From Mycolicibacterium arenosum (GTDB taxonomy: Bacteria > Actinomycetota > Actinomycetes > Mycobacteriales > Mycobacteriaceae), in contig NZ_JANDBD010000009.1 of the NCBI RefSeq assembly GCF_024320865.1, forward strand, positions 287,475 through 351,474: a stretch of DNA of 64,000 bases, written 5' to 3'. The position numbers and the translations under genes were made by a program. The notes beneath the pieces were generated by a model that saw only the letters and a list, made by a program, of their open reading frames with translations, searched no databases and had not been told where the DNA came from. Positions 37,155 to 44,597 of the stretch are shown here, one piece after another. Within the stretch, counting starts at the first letter, position 1. Each line of letters starts with the position of its first letter.

Positions 37155-39233
37155 CTAGACCCCGATGTTGCCGCCGTCGCGCCACACCGCCACCACCGAG
37201 GGCCGCGCGGTGCCGTTGCCGCCCTCGGGCCAGCGCGACAGCGGGTCGTCGATGCTGTTCTCGTCGTTCTCGCCCGGGTGCTGCACGCACACCGTCACCA
37301 GATCGTCGGTGACGACCGGGCCGCAGGTCTCCGCACCGAGCGGCACGGTGAGGAACTGCTTGGTCTCACCGCGGTTGGGGCCGTCGAGCGCGACGGCGAA
37401 CAGTCCGTCGTTGGAGTCCAGCGCGTTGCCGTCGGTGGAGATCCACAGGTTGCCGTGGCTGTCGAACGCCAGGTTGTCGGGGCAGGAGATCGGGCTGACC
37501 TTGGTCTTGTCGAACCCGCCGTAGTAGGTGTCGGCGGCGGCGGGATCACCGCAGACCAGCAGCAGGTTCCACTGGAACGTCGTGCCCGCGTGGTCGTCGG
37601 TGAACTCGAGAACCTGACCGTTCTTGTTGTCGTTGCGGGGATTCGCCGCGTCGACGCCGGCCTCCCCCTCGGCACCGCGCTCGCTGTTGTTGGTGAGCGC
37701 GACGTAGACCTTGCCGGTCTTCGGGTTCGCCTCGAAGTCCTCGGGCCGGTCCATCTTGGTCGCACCCGCCTTATCGGCGGCCAGCCGGGTGAAGACGGCG
37801 ACCTCCTGTGCGGTGAAGCCGTCGACCATCGACTCGCCTTGCCCGTTCGGGCCGGACGTCAGCAGCGGCAGCCAGGTCCCGCTGCCCTCGAACGCACCGC
37901 CGGCGGGCAGCGTGCCGGAACCGTCGATCTCGCCGGCCGGGATCTCGCTGCTGAGCTTCGCGACGTACAGCGTGCCCTCGTCGAGCAGGGACATGTTGTG
38001 CGCCATGGCTTCCGGCGTGGTACCGGGCTGCACCTTCTTGCTCGACACGAACTTGTACATGTAGTCGAAGCGCTCGTCGTCACCGGTGTAGGCGACTACG
38101 GTGCCGTCGTCGGTGACGTAGACGTTGGCGCCCTCGTGCTTGAAGCGGCCCATCGCGGAGTGCTTGACGGGCTTCGAGTTCGGATCCCACGGGTTGACCT
38201 CGACGATGTAGCCGTGCCGGTTGACCTCATTCGGCGTCTTAGCGACATCGAAGCGCGGATCGAAGTCCTCCCACTTGAGTTCGGACGGCTCGAGCTTGAG
38301 GCCGTACCGCTTGAACCGCGCCGCCGTGGCCCCCTCGGGAGCGGGCGCTCCTTCTGGTGCGCCGAAGTAGCTGTGGAAGTTCTCCTCGCCGGAAAGGACC
38401 GTGCCCCAGGGGGTTACCCCGCCCGCGCAGTTGGCGAAGGTGCCCGCCACGGTGCGGCCGGTAGGGTCGGCCGCGGTCTTCACGAACTCGGTGCCCGCGC
38501 CTGGTCCGGTCAGCGTCATCGGGGTGTCGGCGGTGATGCGACGGTTGTAGCGGCCCATCACCGGGCGGAGTCCGTCGGGACCGCGCTCGACCTCGACGAC
38601 CGTCAGACCCATCGAGGCGACTTCGATGTCGAACTGCTCGCGGGTCGGCGCGTCCGGGTTGTAGCCGGGGAACATGAACTGCGGCGTCGCGTATTCGTGA
38701 TTGGTGACCAGCAGGAAGCGGTTGGCCTGTCCTTCGATCGGCAGCAGCCCGGCGAAGTCGTTGTTGAAGCCGAACTGCTGGCGCTGGGCCGCGCCGGTCT
38801 GCGCGTTCACGTTGAACACCGGCGCGCCCGGCAGGACGGGATCCCCCCAGCTGATGACGACCTTCTGCCGGTAGCCCTCGGGGATGACGACGACGTCCTC
38901 GCTGTTGGGCGCGATCGCCGCGAAGTTCATCCCCGGCGGGGTGACGGGCTCCGCGGGCGCCGCGGAACTGCTCGAGGCGGCACCCGGATCCGCGTCGGTG
39001 CCACACGCGGCTAACGCGCTGCCCGCGCCGACGGCGAGCACGGTGACCGCGCTGGAGCGCAGCATGGCGCGGCGGGACAGCGCTTGGCGCACGATGTCGC
39101 CGAAGTACTCGTTGTCGCTGGTGTTAGGGGCGGGATGGAAGCAGGCCTCGGCGCATTTGAACCGGCATGTGACGCGCTGACGCGCCGACTTTCCGTCGTG
39201 CTGGACGAACAGGTTCAACGGCAGCAGCGCCAT
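37155..39233 (-). CDS. PhoX-family alkaline phosphatase, Tat-exported
   Basis: This 692-aa PhoX/DUF839 protein has an unusual N-terminus: 45 residues with a Cys-rich segment (CRFKCAEACFHPAP) come before a twin-arginine signal (SRRAMLRSSAVTVLAVGAGSALAACG) that also contains a lipobox. The rest is the PhoX beta-propeller (GYRQKVVISWGDPV, GVTPWGTVLSGEENFHSYF, RHGYIVEVNPWDP, DGTVVAYTGDDERFDYMYKF, CPDNLAFDSHGNLWISTDG). PhoX enzymes are secreted phosphatases with an iron-calcium centre that release phosphate from organic esters. ATG 39233 follows GAGAGGA. Confidence 0.9.
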   Translation of the reverse strand: MALLPLNLFVQHDGKSARQRVTCRFKCAEACFHPAPNTSDNEYFGDIVRQALSRRAMLRSSAVTVLAVGAGSALAACGTDADPGAASSSSAAPAEPVTPPGMNFAAIAPNSEDVVVIPEGYRQKVVISWGDPVLPGAPVFNVNAQTGAAQRQQFGFNNDFAGLLPIEGQANRFLLVTNHEYATPQFMFPGYNPDAPTREQFDIEVASMGLTVVEVERGPDGLRPVMGRYNRRITADTPMTLTGPGAGTEFVKTAADPTGRTVAGTFANCAGGVTPWGTVLSGEENFHSYFGAPEGAPAPEGATAARFKRYGLKLEPSELKWEDFDPRFDVAKTPNEVNRHGYIVEVNPWDPNSKPVKHSAMGRFKHEGANVYVTDDGTVVAYTGDDERFDYMYKFVSSKKVQPGTTPEAMAHNMSLLDEGTLYVAKLSSEIPAGEIDGSGTLPAGGAFEGSGTWLPLLTSGPNGQGESMVDGFTAQEVAVFTRLAADKAGATKMDRPEDFEANPKTGKVYVALTNNSERGAEGEAGVDAANPRNDNKNGQVLEFTDDHAGTTFQWNLLLVCGDPAAADTYYGGFDKTKVSPISCPDNLAFDSHGNLWISTDGNALDSNDGLFAVALDGPNRGETKQFLTVPLGAETCGPVVTDDLVTVCVQHPGENDENSIDDPLSRWPEGGNGTARPSVVAVWRDGGNIGV

Positions 39234-39358
39234 GCGGCAATGTCCTCTCGGGCGGTCTCACACACCAGAAAACGTCGGCCGGGGCTGCGGCCGCGCTGCG
39301 CGTGAAGTTACCGACGCCGGGGAGACGGCTGTGAACGCTCAGGTGAACAACAGGGGTC

Positions 39359-39490
39359 TTACGCGGACTCGGGTTCGGGGGCCGGCGGCGGTGGGTCCGG
39401 GATGAGCCGCTCGGGTACCTCGACCGGCGCGAGGCGTTCGGGTGTCTCGGCCGGGGTCAGCGGCTCGACGGGTTCTGCGGGGGTTGTCAT
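39359..39490 (-). CDS. Possible 43-aa Pro/Glu-rich small protein
   Basis: A 44-codon frame reads MTTPAEPVEPLTPAETPERL... and ends PEPESA. It is built from PAE/PER/VEP repeats and has no hydrophobic segment. It sits in the otherwise empty 290 bases between the hydrolase gene and phoX. No clear ribosome site precedes the ATG. The biased composition could also arise by chance in GC-rich DNA, so support is weak. Confidence 0.35.
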   Translation of the reverse strand: MTTPAEPVEPLTPAETPERLAPVEVPERLIPDPPPPAPEPESA

Positions 39491-39525
39491 CGGTACGGGC
39501 TACCCGTTGTCGGGGAATCGAAAAG

Positions 39526-40419
39526 TCAGCCTGCCAGAATGCTTTTCAGGATCTTGACCAGCTTGGCGGGCTGATCGCCCTGGACGGAGTGGCCGGCGTC
39601 GGCGACGATGTGCGTGCGCTGGAAGCCCGGCGCGCCCTTGGCGAAGGCGTCGGCGTCCTCGTCGTTGACGAAGAACGAGTTGGCGCCGCGCACCAGGGTC
39701 GTCGGCATCGTGATGGCGGGCACGTCGTCCCAGAGGTTGAGGAACCCGTCCCCCTTGCGGAACGAGTCGTAGCGCCATGTCCAGGTGCCGTCGTCCAGGC
39801 GCTTGCTGTTGTGGAAAACGCCGCGGCGCAACGAGTTCCGGTCGCGGTGCGGCGCCGCCGCGACGGTCACCTCCAGCATGTCCCGGAACGACGGGAAGGT
39901 GCGGTCGCCCTGTACCAGCGCCACGGTGCCCATCTGCGCCTTGGTCATCTCCTCGTGTCGCTCGGGCGCCGACGGCGTGACGTCGACGAGCACCAACTCG
40001 CGCACCAGATCGGGCGCGGTCGCGGCGATGCGCAGCGCCGTCAGTCCGCCGAGGGACATCCCGACGACGAGCCTCGGCGACGGCGCGTGCTCACGCAGCA
40101 CCGGGATGATCTTCTCCGCGGCGAGCCGTGGCCCGTAGTCGCCGTCCTCGCGCCATGCGGAGCGGCCGTGACCGGGCAGGTCGATCGCCAGGGCGGGCAC
40201 GCCGATGCCGAGGATCACGGTGTCCCAGGTGTGCGCGTTCTGGCCGCCACCGTGCAGGAACACGATCTCCGGGGACGTGTCACCCCACCTGATCGCACTG
40301 ATCTCCCCGAGGTCGAGGCGCGCAACCGGGGGCAGCGGCGCGAGAGCTCCGATCTGCTCGGCGTTCTCGGCTAGCAGCCCGAATTCGTCGAGACCTGCGA
40401 GGTCTTCATCGGCAACCAC
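39526..40419 (-). CDS. Alpha/beta hydrolase (Rv0045c type)
   Basis: This 297-aa alpha/beta hydrolase has the oxyanion region FLHGGGQNAHTWD, the nucleophile elbow GMSLGG, and the catalytic His in DAGHSVQGDQP. It matches Rv0045c (298 aa), an esterase whose structure is known and which prefers short acyl esters. GTG 40419 is chosen as the start because the following VADEDLAGLDEF matches the recalled start of the ortholog. It follows a large hairpin and ino1 on the same strand. Confidence 0.9.
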   Translation of the reverse strand: MVADEDLAGLDEFGLLAENAEQIGALAPLPPVARLDLGEISAIRWGDTSPEIVFLHGGGQNAHTWDTVILGIGVPALAIDLPGHGRSAWREDGDYGPRLAAEKIIPVLREHAPSPRLVVGMSLGGLTALRIAATAPDLVRELVLVDVTPSAPERHEEMTKAQMGTVALVQGDRTFPSFRDMLEVTVAAAPHRDRNSLRRGVFHNSKRLDDGTWTWRYDSFRKGDGFLNLWDDVPAITMPTTLVRGANSFFVNDEDADAFAKGAPGFQRTHIVADAGHSVQGDQPAKLVKILKSILAG

Positions 40420-40432
40420 CGACCCACCATAG

Positions 40433-40483
40433 CGATTTGCGTGTTGCAACCCGCGCTCAGCACGGGTTGCAACACGCAAATCG
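40433..40483. terminator. Perfect 21-bp hairpin after ino1
   Basis: Two perfectly complementary 21-base arms (40433-40453 and 40463-40483) flank a 9-base loop. The structure begins one base after the ino1 stop codon and ends 14 bases before the hydrolase start. No T-run follows on the minus strand, so it is not a classical intrinsic terminator. Mycobacteria do use such stems for termination or mRNA stability. The perfect arms suggest selection or a recently arrived palindromic element. Confidence 0.6.
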
Positions 40484-40484
40484 G

Positions 40485-41570
40485 TTAACCGGTAATGAAG
40501 GTTTCGAGCTGGGTGCGGGCGACGTCGTCCGGCAGCTGCTCCGGCGGGCTCTTCATCAGGTAGGCCGACGCGGGGATGATCGGGCCGCCGATGCCGCGGT
40601 CCTTGGCGATCTTCGCGGCGCGCACGGCGTCGATGATGATGCCCGCCGAGTTCGGCGAATCCCACACCTCGAGCTTGTACTCCAGGTTCAGCGGCACGTC
40701 ACCGAAGGCGCGGCCCTCGAGGCGGACGTAGGCCCACTTGCGGTCGTCGAGCCAGGCGACGTGGTCCGACGGGCCGATGTGGACGTTCTTGTCCTCGATC
40801 TTGCCCGCCAGCGACCCGGTCAGGTTCGACGTCACGGCCTGGGTCTTGGAGACCTTCTTCGACTCCAGGCGCTCGCGCTCGAGCATGTTCTTGAAGTCCA
40901 TGTTGCCGCCGACGTTCAGCTGGTAGGTGCGGTCGAGCGTGACGCCGCGATCCTCGAACAGCTTGGCCATCACGCGGTGGGTGATGGTGGCGCCGACCTG
41001 GCTCTTGATGTCGTCGCCGACGATCGGCACACCGGCGTCGGCGAACTTCTTGGCCCACACCGGATCCGAGGCGATGAACACCGGCAGCGCGTTGACGAAC
41101 GCGACGTTCGCATCGATGGCGCACTGGGCGTAGAACTTGTCGGCCTCCTCGGAGCCCACCGGGAGGTAGGACACCATGACGTCGACCTTCGCGTCCTTGA
41201 GCGCCTTGACGACGTCGACGGGCTCGGTGTCGGAGATCTCGATGGTCTCGGCGTAGTACTTGCCGATGCCGTCGAGCGTCGGTCCGCGCTGCACGACGAT
41301 GTCGGTCGGCGGCACGTCGGCGATCTTGATGGTGTTGTTCTCGGAGGCGAAGATCGCCTCGGACAGGTCGAAGCCGACCTTCTTGGCGTCGACGTCGAAC
41401 GCGGCGACGAACTTCACGTCGCGCACGTGGTAGGTACCGAACTTCACGTGCATCAGGCCGGGCACGTTGGCGTTCTCGTCGGCGTCCTGGTAGTACTGCA
41501 CACCCTGCACCAGTGAGGACGCGCAGTTGCCGACGCCGACGATCGCGACGCGTACTTCATTCTCGGACAT
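40485..41570 (-). CDS. ino1: Inositol-1-phosphate synthase
   Basis: This 361-aa enzyme converts glucose 6-phosphate to inositol 1-phosphate with bound NAD, the first step toward phosphatidylinositol, mannosides and mycothiol. Motifs include the N-terminal VAIVGVGNCASSLVQG, and further on GDDIKSQVGATITHR, LNVGGNMDFKNM and SDHVAWLDDRKWAYVRLEGRAFG. The length is close to Rv0046c (367 aa). ATG 41570 follows AAGGAG. The PadR gene lies 46 bases upstream on the same strand, and between them is a short dyad ACTGA-AAC-TCAGT at 41587-41599. Confidence 0.96.
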   Translation of the reverse strand: MSENEVRVAIVGVGNCASSLVQGVQYYQDADENANVPGLMHVKFGTYHVRDVKFVAAFDVDAKKVGFDLSEAIFASENNTIKIADVPPTDIVVQRGPTLDGIGKYYAETIEISDTEPVDVVKALKDAKVDVMVSYLPVGSEEADKFYAQCAIDANVAFVNALPVFIASDPVWAKKFADAGVPIVGDDIKSQVGATITHRVMAKLFEDRGVTLDRTYQLNVGGNMDFKNMLERERLESKKVSKTQAVTSNLTGSLAGKIEDKNVHIGPSDHVAWLDDRKWAYVRLEGRAFGDVPLNLEYKLEVWDSPNSAGIIIDAVRAAKIAKDRGIGGPIIPASAYLMKSPPEQLPDDVARTQLETFITG

Positions 41571-41616
41571 GGCGACTCCTTCTTCTACTGAAACTCAGTG
41601 CAGTGGTGGGTGATGC

Positions 41617-42165
41617 TCAGGTTTGGTTCTCGGGTGGCGTCTGTGCCACGCGTTCGGCCGCGATCAGGTCGTTGAGCCACTTCACTTCGCGCTCGCTGGA
41701 CTCGAGGCCCAGCTGATGCAGCTGCTTGGTGTAGCGGTCGAACGAGCTGCTGGCCCGCGCGATGGCTTCACGCAGACCTTCACGCCGTTCCTCCACCTGG
41801 CGACGACGACCTTCGAGGATCCGCATTCTGGCCTCGGCCGGGGTGCGGTTGAAGAACGCCAGGTGCACACCGAATCCGTCGTCGGTGTAGTTCTGGGGGC
41901 CGGTATCGGCGACGAGCTCGGCGAAGCGCTTCTTGCCCGCGTCGGTCAGCTCGTAGACCCGCCGCGCGCGCCGCACCTTGCTGATGCCCTCGGGGGCGGC
42001 GTTCTCGACGATGAGTCCGTCGGCCTGCATGCGCCGCAACGCGGGGTACAGCGAGCCGTAGGAGAACGCGCGGAACGCGCCGAGCAGGCCGGTCAGGCGC
42101 TTACGCAGTTCGTAGCCGTGCATCGGCGATTCGAGCAGCAGGCCCAGGATGGCGAGCTCCAGCAT
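41617..42165 (-). CDS. PadR family transcriptional regulator (Rv0047c type)
   Basis: This 182-aa protein has the PadR winged helix LELAILGLLLESPMHGYELRKRL...FSYGSLYPALRRMQADGLI and a C-terminal coiled-coil dimer segment with many Arg/Glu residues. ATG 42165 has AGGAGGTGATT upstream. It sits directly before ino1 in the same direction, as in M. tuberculosis, and could control both. A dyad TATCG-CGC-CGATA at 42223-42235 in its promoter is a candidate autoregulatory site. Confidence 0.9.
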   Translation of the reverse strand: MLELAILGLLLESPMHGYELRKRLTGLLGAFRAFSYGSLYPALRRMQADGLIVENAAPEGISKVRRARRVYELTDAGKKRFAELVADTGPQNYTDDGFGVHLAFFNRTPAEARMRILEGRRRQVEERREGLREAIARASSSFDRYTKQLHQLGLESSEREVKWLNDLIAAERVAQTPPENQT

Positions 42166-42222
42166 GTCGAATCACCTCCTGTTCACCTACGCGCTACGAC
42201 GGTTCGACACCTCGGCGAAGTG

Positions 42223-42235
42223 TATCGCGCCGATA
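42223..42235. promoter_or_regulatory. Candidate PadR operator
   Basis: The sequence TATCGCGCCGATA is a perfect 5-bp dyad with a 3-base spacer. It lies 57 bases upstream of the padR ATG in an AT-richer patch (GATATATTGAG) that could contain the promoter. PadR proteins usually bind such short dyads at their own promoters. Confidence 0.4.
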
Positions 42236-42279
42236 TATTGAGCGCTACGGGAGTGCGCCGCGAATCGCGAAGACCGAGG

Positions 42280-43149
42280 TCAGGAGGGATAGCTGATGTT
42301 CTTCAGTCGGCCTTTGCCGTCAATCTGCATGTGTCCGCTGCCCCCGAGTTCGCTCGACACGTGGATGGACAGAGTCAGCTCGCCCGGCGTCACCGGGGTC
42401 CTGGCGGGGTCGACCGTCAGGTAGGTGCCGGTGACGTCGGCGGGCTCGATCCCCAGGGTCTGGGGCGCACCGCGCAGGACGGCGACGACAGCGGGCACGT
42501 CGATGGCGGCGAGGTCGACCAGCACGTCGTCGTCGCCCTTGGCCGAGTCCGATGTCGAGTCGCCCCAGCCGCCGCGATAGGTGTAGTCGAGGACCCGGCG
42601 CGGTTCGGCTGGATCCGCGCGGTCGAGGCTGGCGTAGTCCGGGTAGACGGTGAGGCTGTAGCCCAGAGTGTCGCCGAACCGCTGACGCATCTGCTCGAAC
42701 AGCCCGTTGAGCCCGCCGAGCGAGTGCAACTGGCGCGGCGGAGTGAGCACCTTGGCCTCGATGTTGTCGGACTTGGCACCGGGATCGGTCGTGAAGTCGA
42801 ACGGTGAGGAGGAGTTCCCGTAGAGGCCCCAGCCGATGGCGATGCCCAGCAATACGAGCACCGCCGAGAACGCGAGTCCGATACCCCGTGCTCGACCGGC
42901 CCCGCCAGCCGATGCGAACGTCGGCGGCGGTTTCAGATCGGGCAGCTGCACCGGGGCGTTGTCGTTCTGCAGATCGGAGACCAGGGCCTGCAACTCACCG
43001 AGCGTGCTCGCGCTGGTGGCCGATGTCACGCGCGTGCGGTGCTCCTCCATCGAGAGCTGCCCGTCGGCCAACGCGCTGTCGAGTATCTGACAGGTGTCGT
43101 TGCGGTCGGTGTCCTTCGCCCGCGTGCCTGAGCTCTTCCGGGATGCCAC
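42280..43149 (-). CDS. DUF1707 membrane protein (Rv0048c type), copy 1
   Basis: This 289-aa protein has an N-terminal DUF1707 domain (AKDTDRNDTCQILDSALADGQLSMEEHRTRV...LGELQALVSDLQ). One membrane helix (GIGLAFSAVLVLLGIAIGWGLY, about 90-112) is followed by an external domain of about 175 residues. DUF1707 is a small helical domain of unknown role in actinobacterial membrane proteins. The upstream gene encodes a paralog, so the two arose by tandem duplication; only one copy is recalled in M. tuberculosis. Confidence 0.83.
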   Translation of the reverse strand: MASRKSSGTRAKDTDRNDTCQILDSALADGQLSMEEHRTRVTSATSASTLGELQALVSDLQNDNAPVQLPDLKPPPTFASAGGAGRARGIGLAFSAVLVLLGIAIGWGLYGNSSSPFDFTTDPGAKSDNIEAKVLTPPRQLHSLGGLNGLFEQMRQRFGDTLGYSLTVYPDYASLDRADPAEPRRVLDYTYRGGWGDSTSDSAKGDDDVLVDLAAIDVPAVVAVLRGAPQTLGIEPADVTGTYLTVDPARTPVTPGELTLSIHVSSELGGSGHMQIDGKGRLKNISYPS

Positions 43150-43165
43150 GACGATGATCGTAGGG

Positions 43166-44053
43166 TCAGGTCGGCTGCTCGACGCGCTTTACGGTGCCCG
43201 CCCCGTCCAGGTAGACGAACCCGCTGTCGCCGGACGTACTCGAGACCTTGATCATCAACTCGAGTGCTCCGGGGCCGGCGGGACCGCGCAGGTGGTCGAT
43301 GTCGATCACGAGATCGGATACGTCGGCGGCTGGGATGCCGACCGTGTCGGGTGCGACTCGCAGCGCTTCGACGACCGCCGCGACGTCGAAGGCGCCCAGA
43401 TCGGCCGGCTCGTCTTCGGGATCCCGCGGTCTGTCACTGGGATCGCCCCAGCCGTTGTTGAAGCGGTACAGCAGCTTGGCCTGATCGTCGGTGGGGTCCG
43501 GTCGAAGCAGCATCGCGTCTTCGCGCCAGATAGCCAGTTCGATCCCGGTCGTGTCGCCGAACCGCTGACGGATCGTGTCGAGCAGCGCGGTCATCCCGTC
43601 GACGGTGTGGAACTCGGTCGGCATCGCGACCACCGACGGTTCCACGCCGTCGGGCGACGAGCCGGGACTCGGGGGCTCCGTGGGAGCGACGGGGGATTCG
43701 GCCACCGGTTCGGCGACGACCCCGCTCGGGGTGGGAGGCGCATCCGAACCGGAGGTGGCCACCACGACGGCGACGATCACCGCGATGAGTCCGAACGCAC
43801 CCGCGGCGAGCACCCAGCCCCGACGATTCACCCGGGCGGTGCGGCGCGGCTGCTCAGCCGAAGTCGACGGCTGCAGGTCGGCGGTGAGGCCCTGCAATTC
43901 GCCCAACGTCGTCGCGCGAGTGGCGGCGGCCACGCGTTCCCTGTGCTCCTGGCCCGTGAGCTGACCTTCCACCAGCGCGCCGTCCAGGATCTGGCACACC
44001 GCGTTGCGATCGGCGTCTCTGGCCCGCGTTCGGGGTGATTGCCCTTTGGCCAC
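43166..44053 (-). CDS. DUF1707 membrane protein, copy 2
   Basis: This 295-aa paralog of the previous gene has the same plan: DUF1707 head (RARDADRNAVCQILDGALVEGQLTGQEHRERV), a helix (GWVLAAGAFGLIAVIVAVVVATSG), then an external domain with shared segments (LDTIRQRFGDTTGIELAIW; YRFNNGWGDPSD). A Pro/Ser-rich linker follows the helix. The gap to copy 1 is 16 bases, so they are cotranscribed. Function unknown. Confidence 0.82.
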   Translation of the reverse strand: MAKGQSPRTRARDADRNAVCQILDGALVEGQLTGQEHRERVAAATRATTLGELQGLTADLQPSTSAEQPRRTARVNRRGWVLAAGAFGLIAVIVAVVVATSGSDAPPTPSGVVAEPVAESPVAPTEPPSPGSSPDGVEPSVVAMPTEFHTVDGMTALLDTIRQRFGDTTGIELAIWREDAMLLRPDPTDDQAKLLYRFNNGWGDPSDRPRDPEDEPADLGAFDVAAVVEALRVAPDTVGIPAADVSDLVIDIDHLRGPAGPGALELMIKVSSTSGDSGFVYLDGAGTVKRVEQPT

Positions 44054-44161
44054 GCGGTCATCGTAGGAGTTCGGTCACCATCACCGCAGACCAGATGCCG
44101 AACCCGCGGGCGCGACGGGGACGGGTGACGTGGTCGAGCCTCCGTGCTCGCGGGGTCGACG

Positions 44162-44177
44162 TACTCTGGTCATCGTG
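44162..44177 (+). promoter_or_regulatory. Leaderless promoter of the DUF5318 gene
   Basis: TACTCT at 44162-44167 fits a mycobacterial -10 hexamer, and GTG 44175 follows 7 bases later, at the expected transcript start. There is no ribosome site before this GTG. Leaderless starts of this kind are common in mycobacteria. Confidence 0.5.
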
Positions 44178-44597
44178 CGATTGCAGCGACAGGTGGTGGA
44201 CTACGCGCTTCGGCGACGGTCCCTGCTGGCCGAGGTGTACTCGGGGCGCACCGGCGTCTCCGAGGTCTGCGACGCCAACCCCTACCTGCTGCGCGCTGCG
44301 AAGTTCCACGGCCGCCAGAGCAGCGTCACCTGCCCGATCTGCCGCAAGGAACAGCTCACGCTGGTGTCCTGGGTCTTCGGCGACAACCTGGGTGCCGCCT
44401 CCGGCTCGGCCCGCAGCACCGAGGAGCTGGTGATGCTGGCGGCCCGCTTCGACGACTTCAAGGTTCACGTTGTGGAGGTCTGCCGAACGTGCAGTTGGAA
44501 TCATCTGGTCAAGTCGTATGTGCTCGGAACGGCTCAGCCTCCGAAGGAACGCGGCACCCGGACTGCGCGCTCGGGAGCGCGCACGGCGAGTGAATAG
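44175..44597 (+). CDS. DUF5318 zinc-ribbon-like protein (Rv0049 type)
   Basis: This 140-aa protein has two Cys pairs, CPIC near residue 54 and CRTC near residue 101, that could form a zinc ribbon. The N-terminal QRQVVDYALRRRSLLAEVYSGRTGVSEVCDANPYLLRAAKFHG is a conserved mycobacterial segment. It always precedes ponA1 and its stop lies 8 bases inside the ponA1 frame, so it may take part in ponA1 expression. The biochemical role is unknown. Leaderless GTG start. Confidence 0.85.
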   Translation: MRLQRQVVDYALRRRSLLAEVYSGRTGVSEVCDANPYLLRAAKFHGRQSSVTCPICRKEQLTLVSWVFGDNLGAASGSARSTEELVMLAARFDDFKVHVVEVCRTCSWNHLVKSYVLGTAQPPKERGTRTARSGARTASE

